A DNA stretch of 64,000 bases from Pseudomonas sp. FP2309 (GTDB lineage Bacteria; Pseudomonadota; Gammaproteobacteria; Pseudomonadales; Pseudomonadaceae): positions 1,302,001 through 1,366,000 of the forward strand of contig NZ_CP117439.1 of NCBI RefSeq assembly GCF_030687575.1. Direction: 5' to 3'. The first letter of the stretch is position 1. Each line of letters starts with the position of its first letter. A program made the position numbers and the translations under genes. This document shows, piece by piece, positions 56,936 to 64,000 of this stretch. Below the pieces are notes generated by a model. That model saw nothing but the letters and a program-made list of their open reading frames with translations, had not been told where the DNA came from and did not search any database.

Positions 56936-56970
56936 CTTGTAGCTTGTCGCTTCGAACTTGTCGCTGCGTA
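56936..56970 (+). repeat. five imperfect CTTGTCG heptamers upstream of tcdA
   Basis: CTTGTAG-CTTGTCG-CTTCGAA-CTTGTCG-CTGCGTA in exact 7-base phase. It lies 30 bases upstream of tcdA in the ndvB-tcdA intergenic region. Confidence 0.5.
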
Positions 56971-56999
56971 GTCCATAATGCGCGCCGGTTTTTGGGGTA

Positions 57000-57815
57000 A
57001 TGGTCATGAGTACAGAAGATCCGCGGTTTGCAGGCGTCGCCCGCTTGTATGGCATTGAAGGCCTGGAACGCTTGAAAGCGGCCCATGTGGCGATCGTCGG
57101 CGTCGGCGGCGTAGGTTCCTGGGCAGCCGAAGCCATGGCCCGTTGCGGGGTGGGTGAGATTTCGCTGTTTGACCTGGATGACGTCTGTGTCAGCAACAGC
57201 AACCGCCAGTTGCATGCCCTGGACAGCACCGTGGGCAAGCCCAAGGTCGAGGTGATGGCCGAGCGCCTGCGCGGCATCAACCCGGACTGCACGGTGCATG
57301 CGGTGGCGGATTTCGTCACCCGCGACACCATGGCTGAGTACATCACCCCCAATATCGATTGCGTGATCGATTGCATCGACGCGGTTAACGCCAAGGCCGC
57401 GCTGATTGCCTGGTGCAAGCGCCGCAAGATCCAGATCATCACCACCGGTGGCGCCGGCGGGCAGATTGATCCGACGTTGATCCAGGTGTGTGACCTGAAC
57501 CGCACCTTCAACGATCCCTTGGCCTCGAAAGTGCGCTCAACCCTGCGCCGTGACTACGGGTTCTCGCGCACGGTGACCCGCCATTACAGCGTGCCGTGCG
57601 TGTTTTCCACCGAGCAACTGCGCTATCCCAAGCCGGACGGCAGTATCTGTCTGCAGAAGAGTTTTGTCGGCGACGGGGTGAAGCTGGACTGCGCCGGGGG
57701 CTTTGGCGCGGTGATGATGGTCACTGCCACCTTCGGCATGGTGGCGGCCACCAAGGCGGTGGACAAGATTGTCGCCGGGGTGCGCCGGCCTTCAGAGCGG
57801 GTCAAGCCCGCCTGA
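57000..57815 (+). CDS. tcdA: tRNA threonylcarbamoyladenosine dehydratase
   Basis: E1-like ATP-dependent enzyme that cyclises t6A to ct6A in tRNA. Rossmann motif HVAIVGVGGVGSWAAEAMAR and the ARxSRxxD-like SNSNRQL with DLDDVCVSNSN, catalytic loop VIDCIDAVNAK. 271 residues from ATG 57000; ATG 57006 is an equal candidate. It converges on csdE (3 bases apart), matching the csdA-csdE-csdL grouping of E. coli. Confidence 0.93.
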   Translation: MVMSTEDPRFAGVARLYGIEGLERLKAAHVAIVGVGGVGSWAAEAMARCGVGEISLFDLDDVCVSNSNRQLHALDSTVGKPKVEVMAERLRGINPDCTVHAVADFVTRDTMAEYITPNIDCVIDCIDAVNAKAALIAWCKRRKIQIITTGGAGGQIDPTLIQVCDLNRTFNDPLASKVRSTLRRDYGFSRTVTRHYSVPCVFSTEQLRYPKPDGSICLQKSFVGDGVKLDCAGGFGAVMMVTATFGMVAATKAVDKIVAGVRRPSERVKPA

Positions 57816-57818
57816 GTG

Positions 57819-58232
57819 TCAGTGTGGCGAGTGGCTGAGTTCGCGCATGCGCTGCAGGACGGCATTCAAGCCGTTGCTGCGCGACGGCGACAGCTGGCGT
57901 GAAAGCCCGAGTTGATTGAACCAGTCAGGCAAGTCGACCGCCTGCAACTCGGGCGCCGACAATCCGTTGACCCGCGCCAGCAGCAAGGCCACCAAGCCCC
58001 GAATCATCCGCGCCTCGCTGCTGGCGGCAAACTGCCAATGACCCTGTTCCAGGCGCCCGACCAACCACACCAGACTTTCGCAGCCCTGCACCAGGTTGGC
58101 ATCGACCTTGTCGTCATCCGCCAATACCGGAAGCCGTTCGCCCCATTGCATCAGCAAGCGGGCGCGTTGTTCCCAACTGCCGACGGCCTGGAAGGTTTCC
58201 AGTGCCGCGATTGCGTCGACCGGCAGGCTCAT
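57819..58232 (-). CDS. csdE: sulfur acceptor protein CsdE/SufE
   Basis: 137-residue SufE-fold protein that accepts persulfide from the cysteine desulfurase. The acceptor Cys is in NLVQGCESLVWL (about residue 50). It overlaps the csdA stop by ATGA (58229-58232). SufE is the alternative name; neighbouring csdA and tcdA support CsdE. Confidence 0.91.
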   Translation of the reverse strand: MSLPVDAIAALETFQAVGSWEQRARLLMQWGERLPVLADDDKVDANLVQGCESLVWLVGRLEQGHWQFAASSEARMIRGLVALLLARVNGLSAPELQAVDLPDWFNQLGLSRQLSPSRSNGLNAVLQRMRELSHSPH

Positions 58233-59443
58233 CGCAGCATGTCCAGGGCTTGGTCCAGTGCCTCGAAAAAACGTTCCAGGTCGTCGGAATCGTTGTAGAG
58301 CGCCAGGGACACACGGATTGCCCCCGACAACTGCAGCGCCTTGAGCAGCGGCATCGCGCAGTGGTGCCCGGCACGTACGGCAATGCCTTGTTCGGTCAGC
58401 AGGTGCGCGAGGTCGGCGTTATGCACGCCCTCAACCACGAAGCTGACCAATGCCGCCTGCGGTGCGCCCAGCACGCGCACGCCGTTGCGCGCTTTCAAAC
58501 CGCGTAACAGGTAGTCGTGCAGCGCGGCTTCATGGGCGATGACGGCCTGCTGATCCAGTGAGCTCAGGTAATCGAGGCTCGCGCCTAAGCCGATCACGCT
58601 GGCAATCGGCGGCGTGCCGGCTTCAAAGCCCAATGGCGCGGGGCGAAAGCTTGCGCTGTGGTAGTCCGCCTGCTGCACCATTTCGCCGCCGAACTGCCAG
58701 TGACGCAGGTGGTGCAGGCCGTCGTTGCGCCCGTAGAGCACGCCGACGCCATCCGGGCCGTAGAGCTTGTGACTGGAAAATACATAGAAATCGCAGCCCA
58801 AGGCCTGTACGTCGTGGCGGCCATGGACGATGCCTTGGGCGCCATCGATCACACTCAGGGCACCGTAGGCTTTGGCCAGGGCCAACAGTGCTTCAAGCGG
58901 TTGCCAGGTGCCGAGCACGTTGGACAACTGGCTCACCGCCAGCAGGCGCGTGCGCGGCCCGATCAACGCGGTGGCGGCGTTTAAGTCAATCACACCGTCA
59001 TCATCCAGAGGCAATACCACCAGCGTGAGTGCGCGGCGCTTGGCCAGTTGCTGCCAGGGCAGCAGGTTGGCGTGGTGTTCCAGGGCGCTGATAACAATTT
59101 CATCGCCCGCATTGAATAAGTGCTCAAGGCCATAGGCCAAGAGGTTCAGCGCAGAGGTCGCGCCGTGGGTGAAAACGATTTGCCCGGTGTCGCCTGCATT
59201 GAGCCACTGCGCGACCTTGCTGCGGCTGTCCTCGAACGCCTGGGTCGCGTGAGCCCCCGGCAAATGCTGGGCGCGGTGCACATTGGCTGCGCCATTGGCG
59301 TAGTAATGGCTGATGGCATCCAACAAGGCTTGGGGTTTTTGCGTGGTGGCGGCGCTGTCCAGATAGGTCTGGTCTTGCCGTTGCAGGGTGGCGATGGCCG
59401 GAAAATCGGCACGCCAGGGGGAGGGCACAAGCATGGTGTTCAA
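58229..59443 (-). CDS. csdA: cysteine desulfurase CsdA/SufS type
   Basis: 404-residue PLP enzyme removing sulfur from cysteine. PLP lysine in YVFSSHKLYGPDGVG; catalytic Cys in VRAGHHCAMPLL near the C-terminus. Group II desulfurase. ATG 59443 or 59434 (MLVP) are both possible starts. Coupled to csdE, and downstream of dapD. Confidence 0.93.
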   Translation of the reverse strand: MNTMLVPSPWRADFPAIATLQRQDQTYLDSAATTQKPQALLDAISHYYANGAANVHRAQHLPGAHATQAFEDSRSKVAQWLNAGDTGQIVFTHGATSALNLLAYGLEHLFNAGDEIVISALEHHANLLPWQQLAKRRALTLVVLPLDDDGVIDLNAATALIGPRTRLLAVSQLSNVLGTWQPLEALLALAKAYGALSVIDGAQGIVHGRHDVQALGCDFYVFSSHKLYGPDGVGVLYGRNDGLHHLRHWQFGGEMVQQADYHSASFRPAPLGFEAGTPPIASVIGLGASLDYLSSLDQQAVIAHEAALHDYLLRGLKARNGVRVLGAPQAALVSFVVEGVHNADLAHLLTEQGIAVRAGHHCAMPLLKALQLSGAIRVSLALYNDSDDLERFFEALDQALDMLR

Positions 59444-59504
59444 AACTCGTATAAGCGAGCCGCCCCCCGCAGGGCGCGGCTTGCTAGTGGCATCGAGTGG
59501 CTGC

Positions 59505-60539
59505 TTAGTTGTGAGCGTGCAGCGCTTCGTTCAGTTCGATGGCCGATTTGTGGGTTTTGCACTCCACGGCACCGGTCTCGGAGTTACGACGGAACAACAG
59601 GTCCGGCTGGCCGGCCAGCTCACGCGCCTTGACCACTTTGACCAGTTGGTTCTGCTCGTCGAGCAAGGCAACTTTGGTGCCGGCCGTGACGTACAGGCCC
59701 GACTCCACGGTATTGCGGTCGCCCAACGGGATGCCGATACCGGCGTTGGCGCCGATCAGGCAGCCTTCGCCCACCTTGATCACGATGTTGCCGCCGCCCG
59801 ACAGGGTGCCCATGGTGGAGCAACCGCCGCCCAGGTCCGACCCCTTGCCAACGAACACGCCTGCCGAGACACGGCCTTCGATCATGCCCGGGCCTTCGGT
59901 GCCGGCGTTGAAGTTGACGAAACCTTCGTGCATCACGGTGGTGCCTTCGCCCACGTATGCGCCCAGGCGCAGACGCGCGGCGTCAGCGATACGCACGCCG
60001 GCCGGGACCACGTAGTCGGTCATTTTCGGGAATTTGTCCACCGAGAACACTTCCAGCAACTCGCCACGCAGGCGTGCTTCCAGTTGGCGCTCGGCCAATT
60101 CGCCGATGTCGATCGCGCCCTGGCTGGTCCAGGCCACGTTCGGCAGTTGCGGGAACACACCGGCCAGGTTCAGGCCGTGGGGCTTGACCAGACGATGGGA
60201 CAGCAGATGCAGCTTGAGGTAGGCCTCTGGGGTGGAGGTCAGTGCGGCGTCTTCGGCCAGCAAGGTGGCGACCAGCGGCGTGTGGCTTTCGGCCAGACGG
60301 CTCAGCAGAGCAGCCTGGGCGGTGTCGACGCCTTTGAGGGCGTCAGCCAGTTGCAGGGCCTGGGTCACGGTGAAGGTGATGGCCTGGTTGCCCTCGGTGT
60401 AACCAAGGATCGGCGCAATGGCGGCGACGATTTCAGCCGACGGGTTAAGCAACGGTTGTGCGTAAAACACTTCCAGCCAAGCACCTTGGCGGTTCTGAGT
60501 GCCGACGCCGAAGCCCAGGCTGAACAGGGAATTGGACAT
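59505..60539 (-). CDS. dapD: 2,3,4,5-tetrahydropyridine-2,6-dicarboxylate N-succinyltransferase
   Basis: 344-residue acyltransferase of lysine synthesis. The C-terminal half is a left-handed beta-helix of hexapeptide repeats (VVPAGVRIADAARLRLGAYV to IGANAGIGIPLGDRNTVE). This is the long DapD form of pseudomonads. ATG 60539 is the family start; the upstream ORF extension is spurious. Its pathway partners dapE and dapC are in this window. Confidence 0.94.
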   Translation of the reverse strand: MSNSLFSLGFGVGTQNRQGAWLEVFYAQPLLNPSAEIVAAIAPILGYTEGNQAITFTVTQALQLADALKGVDTAQAALLSRLAESHTPLVATLLAEDAALTSTPEAYLKLHLLSHRLVKPHGLNLAGVFPQLPNVAWTSQGAIDIGELAERQLEARLRGELLEVFSVDKFPKMTDYVVPAGVRIADAARLRLGAYVGEGTTVMHEGFVNFNAGTEGPGMIEGRVSAGVFVGKGSDLGGGCSTMGTLSGGGNIVIKVGEGCLIGANAGIGIPLGDRNTVESGLYVTAGTKVALLDEQNQLVKVVKARELAGQPDLLFRRNSETGAVECKTHKSAIELNEALHAHN

Positions 60540-60570
60540 GCTGTTACCTCTAAAAATATGGAAGGCTGGC

Positions 60571-60933
60571 CTACTTGAGGGCCGCCGAATAACTTTCTGG
60601 CTTGAAGCCAATCAGGGTTCTGTCACCGAGATCGAGCACCGGGCGCTTGATCATCGAGGGTTGTGCGAGCATCAATTCAATGGCTTTCGACTGATCGAGA
60701 TCGGCTTTGCGTTCGTCTTCGAGTTTGCGAAAGGTGGTGCCCGCACGGTTCAAAACCACCTGCCAACCGTGCTCGTTGCACCATTGGGTCAAGTGTTCGC
60801 GGTCGATACCGGCCGTTTTGTAGTTGTGGAACTCATAGCTCACAGCGTGTTCATCGAGCCAGGTGCGCGCCTTTTTCATGGTGTCGCAGGCTTTGATGCC
60901 GAAAAGGTGCAAGGTTTTGCTTGAAGCGGTCAA
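60571..60933 (-). CDS. ArsC/Spx-like thioredoxin-fold protein (YffB type)
   Basis: 120-residue protein with a thioredoxin fold. A single conserved Cys in FGIKACDTMKKARTWLDE and the RPVLDLGDRTLIGF C-terminus fit YffB/ArsC-related reductases. The start is TTG at 60933, supported by AGGGGGC 6-7 bases upstream. It is not a true arsenate reductase by context. It lies just upstream of dapD on the same strand. Confidence 0.85.
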   Translation of the reverse strand: MTASSKTLHLFGIKACDTMKKARTWLDEHAVSYEFHNYKTAGIDREHLTQWCNEHGWQVVLNRAGTTFRKLEDERKADLDQSKAIELMLAQPSMIKRPVLDLGDRTLIGFKPESYSAALK

Positions 60934-61147
60934 GGAATTGCCCCCTTTTGGACGTATGAAAATGAAAGGTTACGGATTATGCCATGACCAGCGGGTTTGG
61001 GTGCCGTTCGTCCCGCGTCATGCGACGTTTGTGCAAAAGCCAGCGCGCAGCATAGATGGGTAACATAGCCGGGTAATATGGCACTTCAACGGCCAGTTGT
61101 TGCCTGATGTGTGTTGTTGCGAGTCGATTGTCCGGGAAACCCGCTTT

Positions 61148-62791
61148 ATGCAAACCGCTTACACCGTTCTTATCCTGCTGATGCTGGTCAGCGTTTCGCG
61201 CCTGGTCGGGCGTGTCATCCCGCTGCCGTTGCCCCTGGTGCAGATTGCCGCTGGCGCACTGTTGGCCTGGCCCTCGCTTGGCTTGCACGTGGCGCTGGAC
61301 CCGGAGCTGTTCCTCTTTCTGTTCCTGCCGCCCTTGCTGTTCTCCGACGGTTGGCGCATGCCCAAGCGTGAGTTGTGGCGTCTGCGCGGGCCGATCTTGA
61401 CGCTGGCGGTGGGGTTGGTGCTGTTTACCGTAGTCGGCGCCGGTTATTTCATCCATTGGCTATTGCCAGCGATCCCCTTGCCGGTGGCCTTCGCCCTGGC
61501 GGCTGTGTTGTCGCCGACGGATGCCGTGGCGGTGTCAGCCATTTCCCAGAATCGCCTGCCAAAGCCGTTGATGCATATGCTTCAAGGCGAAGCATTGATG
61601 AATGATGCCTCGGGCCTGGTGACCTTCAAGTTCGCCCTGGCAGCGGCGTTGACCGGTGTGTTTTCCCTGGCGGATGCCAGCCTGACGTTCGTGTTGGTTG
61701 CCGTGGGCGGCCTGGCCGTCGGGGTGGCGCTGAGCTGGCTGGTCGGCCGGCTGCGTGCCTGGATGATCGCCCGCGGTTGGGACGACCCGGCGACACACGT
61801 GGTGTTCATGTTGCTGTTGCCGTTTGCCGCCTATGTGCTGGCCGAGCGTCTGGGCGCATCGGGCATTCTGTCGGCGGTGGCCGCCGGCATGATGCAGAGC
61901 TGGCTCGACCTGCTGCCACGCCAGACCAGCACCCGCCTGCTCAACCGCAGCGTCTGGTCGTTGCTGGAGTTTGCGTTCAACGGCCTGATCTTCCTGCTGT
62001 TGGGCTTGCAGCTGCCGGACATCATCAAGGCCGTGGCCAGCCATGAGCCCACGCTGTGGCCGACCCTGATGTATCGCTGCCTGGATGTGGTCGCAATCTT
62101 CCTGATACTGGTGGTACTGCGTTTTATCTGGGTGCAGAGCATCTGGCGGCTGTCGGGCCTGTTGCGGCGCCTGCGTGGGAAAAGTGAGCTGACGCTTGTG
62201 CCGACTGCCCGTTCCTGCTGGCTGTTGACCGTCGGCGGTGTGCGCGGTGCGGTGACGTTGGCCGGTGTCATGTCGGTGCCATTGCTGTTGGCGCCGGGCC
62301 AGGCTTTCCCCGAGCGTGATCTGCTGATCTTTATCGCGGCCGGGGTGATCCTGTTGTCACTGGTGGCGGCCTGCATTGCCTTGCCGTTGCTGTTGCGCGG
62401 TATCGAACAGAGCCCCGATGAAAAACGCCACAACGAAGTGCGCGAGGCTTGGAAAAAGACCGCCGTGGCGGCGATCCATGCACTTGAAACTGAAGAACCT
62501 GCTGGAAGTGAAGCCCCGGACGCTGCCCAGGCCGCACTGGCCGCCGAGCTCAAGGCGCGCTTGATGTCGGAATATCGCCATCAGTTGGACGTATTCAACG
62601 ACTCGGCCGAAGCCCAGGCGCTGGCGCAGCAGATGGACCTGCTTGAGCGTAAATTGCGCCTCAAGGCCCTGCGTGCCCAGCGCCTGGAGTTGTACAGCCT
62701 CAGCCGTCATCACCAGATCGGTGATGACGTGTTGCGCGAAGTGTTGGCGGATCTGGATATGAGTGAGGCGAATCTGGGCGTGATGAAATAG
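61148..62791 (+). CDS. Na+/H+ antiporter, CPA1 family
   Basis: 547-residue cation/proton exchanger with about 12 membrane helices (residues 1-~420) and a charged cytoplasmic tail. Key motifs LSPTDAVAVSAI (residues ~122) and MNDASGLVTFKFAL carry the ion-site residues. Resembles YjcE/NhaP-type antiporters. ATG 61148; the frame upstream is not supported. Single-gene unit. Confidence 0.9.
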   Translation: MQTAYTVLILLMLVSVSRLVGRVIPLPLPLVQIAAGALLAWPSLGLHVALDPELFLFLFLPPLLFSDGWRMPKRELWRLRGPILTLAVGLVLFTVVGAGYFIHWLLPAIPLPVAFALAAVLSPTDAVAVSAISQNRLPKPLMHMLQGEALMNDASGLVTFKFALAAALTGVFSLADASLTFVLVAVGGLAVGVALSWLVGRLRAWMIARGWDDPATHVVFMLLLPFAAYVLAERLGASGILSAVAAGMMQSWLDLLPRQTSTRLLNRSVWSLLEFAFNGLIFLLLGLQLPDIIKAVASHEPTLWPTLMYRCLDVVAIFLILVVLRFIWVQSIWRLSGLLRRLRGKSELTLVPTARSCWLLTVGGVRGAVTLAGVMSVPLLLAPGQAFPERDLLIFIAAGVILLSLVAACIALPLLLRGIEQSPDEKRHNEVREAWKKTAVAAIHALETEEPAGSEAPDAAQAALAAELKARLMSEYRHQLDVFNDSAEAQALAQQMDLLERKLRLKALRAQRLELYSLSRHHQIGDDVLREVLADLDMSEANLGVMK

Positions 62792-62814
62792 CGTCCAGCC
62801 GGGGTTGTACTGCG

Positions 62815-63564
62815 TCAGCGGGTCAGTCTGTACAGTTTGCGTGCGATAGCTTTGTCGCCGTCAGAAAGCCAGTTGTTGGCATCGACACCTTTGCCGTCGT
62901 GGGTGATGTAGCCGGGGTACGCGTAATGCATGACGGATTTACTGTCATAGGTTGTGACTCCCAGATGATCACCAACCGGCAGTTCCAGAATCTGGCTATA
63001 GACGAGTTCTTTGGGAAAGTTGTCGCTGGCGTAAGCCTTGTAGACGGCCTCTTTCTTCCAGTTGATGGTGTGCTCGGGATTTTGGTGTTCATGCAGCAGT
63101 CCCAGGGCATGTCCGAACTCGTGCAAAACCGTTGCGCGGAATGTCTTCGAGTCATCGTTGCGGTCCAAATGCATCGTGGGCTCGCTCAGGGGGACGTTGT
63201 CCGCGTCGGTGCCAATCACGGACCAGTCTCCTTTCAGGCCTTCGTCATCTGAAATGCGGATATCACCCTCTCTGCCGCTGACGATGCGAAATTGCAGGGC
63301 CGGAGTGTTGTGGGCCCACTCCCGGATGGCATCCACCACCAGGGCGGAGCTTTTTTGATCTCGCAGGTCCAAGGCAACCGTAATGACGCCGGGCGGCCAG
63401 AGCCTGCGGGTGTCGGCCAGTCCTCTTTTTGCCCGTGAGGCGCCGGCAGGGGCTGGCGGTTCGTTGTCGGCGGGGGACGGGGGGGTGCCCGAGTTTTGGG
63501 ATGTCACACGCATAGGGTCTACTCTTTGGGAGGAATACGCCGAGTAGTGGCAAGCGCGGGACAT
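62815..63564 (-). CDS. metzincin-type zinc metalloprotease (astacin/matrixin-like)
   Basis: 249-residue protein. The zinc motif HEFGHALGLLHEH matches HExxHxxGxxH, and DSKSVMHYAYP supplies the Met-turn; the N-terminal half has DLRDQKSSALVVDAIREWAH. ATG 63564 has AGGGAA 5 bases upstream; ATG 63513 is the alternative. No signal peptide is visible in either, so it is cytoplasmic or exported by a non-Sec route. Downstream of dapC on the same strand. Confidence 0.8.
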   Translation of the reverse strand: MSRACHYSAYSSQRVDPMRVTSQNSGTPPSPADNEPPAPAGASRAKRGLADTRRLWPPGVITVALDLRDQKSSALVVDAIREWAHNTPALQFRIVSGREGDIRISDDEGLKGDWSVIGTDADNVPLSEPTMHLDRNDDSKTFRATVLHEFGHALGLLHEHQNPEHTINWKKEAVYKAYASDNFPKELVYSQILELPVGDHLGVTTYDSKSVMHYAYPGYITHDGKGVDANNWLSDGDKAIARKLYRLTR

Positions 63565-63592
63565 TGGGTTCCCTGTGCTATCGCACTGGGCG

Positions 63593-63622
63593 CCCGCACT
63601 GCAATGCACAGTGCGGGTTTTT
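63593..63622 (+). terminator. strong stem-loop between dapC and the metalloprotease gene
   Basis: CCCGCACTG-caatgca-CAGTGCGGG then TTTTT on the plus strand. Both flanking genes run on the minus strand, on which the T-run precedes the stem, so its polarity as a terminator there is wrong; it may be a processing hairpin or terminate antisense transcription. Confidence 0.45.
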
Positions 63623-63628
63623 CAGGGA

Positions 63629-64000
63629 TTACGACTTGCGCTGAATAAATGCACGAATCCGCTCAGCCGCTTCCACGCACTCGGCCAACGGTGCAACCAA
63701 TGCCAGGCGGACTCGGCCGGCGCCAGGGTTGAAGCCCTCCACTTCCCGCGATAGGTACGAGCCGGGCACCACGGTCACGTGTTCTTCCACGAACAGGTCA
63801 CGGCAGAAGGCGGCGTCGTCGCCATTTACATTCGGCCACAGGTAGAAGCCGCCGTCGGGGTGCTGCACATCCAGCACTGGTTTGAGGATTGCCAGCACCG
63901 CGTCGAACTTCTCGCGATACAGGTCGCGGTTCGCCAGTACATGGGCTTCGTCCTGCCAGGCCGCGATGCTGGCGAGCTGGGTTTGCACCGGCATCGCGCA
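63629..64000 (-). CDS. dapC: succinyldiaminopimelate transaminase, C-terminal part
   Basis: The last 124 codons of a PLP-dependent class I aminotransferase, open at the right edge of the window. QHPDGGFYLWPNV, VTVVPGSYLSREVEGFNPGA and GRVRLALVAPL are the C-terminal domain signatures. Pseudomonas keeps dapC near dapD, dapE and csdA, which supports the assignment; the PLP lysine lies outside the window. Confidence 0.85.
   Translation of the reverse strand, partial: CAMPVQTQLASIAAWQDEAHVLANRDLYREKFDAVLAILKPVLDVQHPDGGFYLWPNVNGDDAAFCRDLFVEEHVTVVPGSYLSREVEGFNPGAGRVRLALVAPLAECVEAAERIRAFIQRKS

Noticed and set aside
60571..60933. Arsenate reductase (arsC) as a resistance gene
   Set aside because: No arsenic genes are nearby, and the sequence fits the YffB/Spx-like branch better.

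Overview
The window is a chromosomal segment of a high-GC gammaproteobacterium, almost certainly a Pseudomonas of the P. fluorescens group. The evidence is a complete wsp chemosensory operon followed by prfB and lysS, the ppc/adk/tsaB neighbourhood, a MexJK-type efflux pump next to rsmJ, the dapD-csdA-csdE/tcdA block, and paired inverted REP sequences of the type known from P. fluorescens. All assignments come from reading the sequence and remembered family knowledge; no database search was run. No rRNA, tRNA or CRISPR array was seen.

Layout. 1-7868 (all minus): a polyamine/GABA catabolic cluster. A LysR regulator is followed by a gamma-aminobutyraldehyde-type dehydrogenase, a YdcSTUV-like ABC importer (binding protein, ATPase, two permeases) and a second aldehyde dehydrogenase that runs off the left edge. 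8059-8766: a TerB-like membrane-associated protein. 8869-11845 (minus): an accessory island with a PAAR-DUF2515 putative type VI secretion effector and two tandem copies of a membrane-anchored putative immunity gene, interleaved with duplicated copies of the effector's own last ~50 codons. 12062-20465: wspA-wspF and wspR, which couple surface sensing to cyclic-di-GMP. 20690-23359: prfB (with its programmed frameshift) and lysS. 23465-29627: a TetR regulator, lipoproteins, a QEGLA-motif putative metallopeptidase, an alpha/beta hydrolase, and an OmpA/DUF4398 envelope pair. 29811-38529: ppc, adk, tsaB and conserved small genes up to rsmJ. 38533-43434: TetR repressor with a divergent RND efflux adaptor and pump. 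43437-45482: a LysE exporter, then a Fic gene broken by an in-frame amber codon and preceded by two matching inverted repeats. 45523-49584: DUF4197, YbaY-like lipoprotein, plsB and a cold-shock gene. 49769-51642: a two-gene Septu-like (AAA ATPase + HNH) putative anti-phage module with an atypical HNH protein. 51695-56788 (minus): a small conserved gene, rlmA, dapE, ndvB. 57000-64000: tcdA, csdE, csdA, dapD, an ArsC-like protein, a Na+/H+ antiporter, a metzincin-type metalloprotease and the C-terminal end of dapC.

How the parts fit. Housekeeping genes (lysine/diaminopimelate synthesis, translation, phospholipid and anaplerotic metabolism) form the conserved backbone. Variable cargo sits in three places: the effector/immunity array, the Fic gene and the Septu-like pair. 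These three carry the most unusual structure: toxin-tail duplications chained by ATGA start/stop overlaps, an operator-like pair of TCTCAA/TTGAGA repeats, and an HNH protein that has lost half of its expected zinc cysteines.
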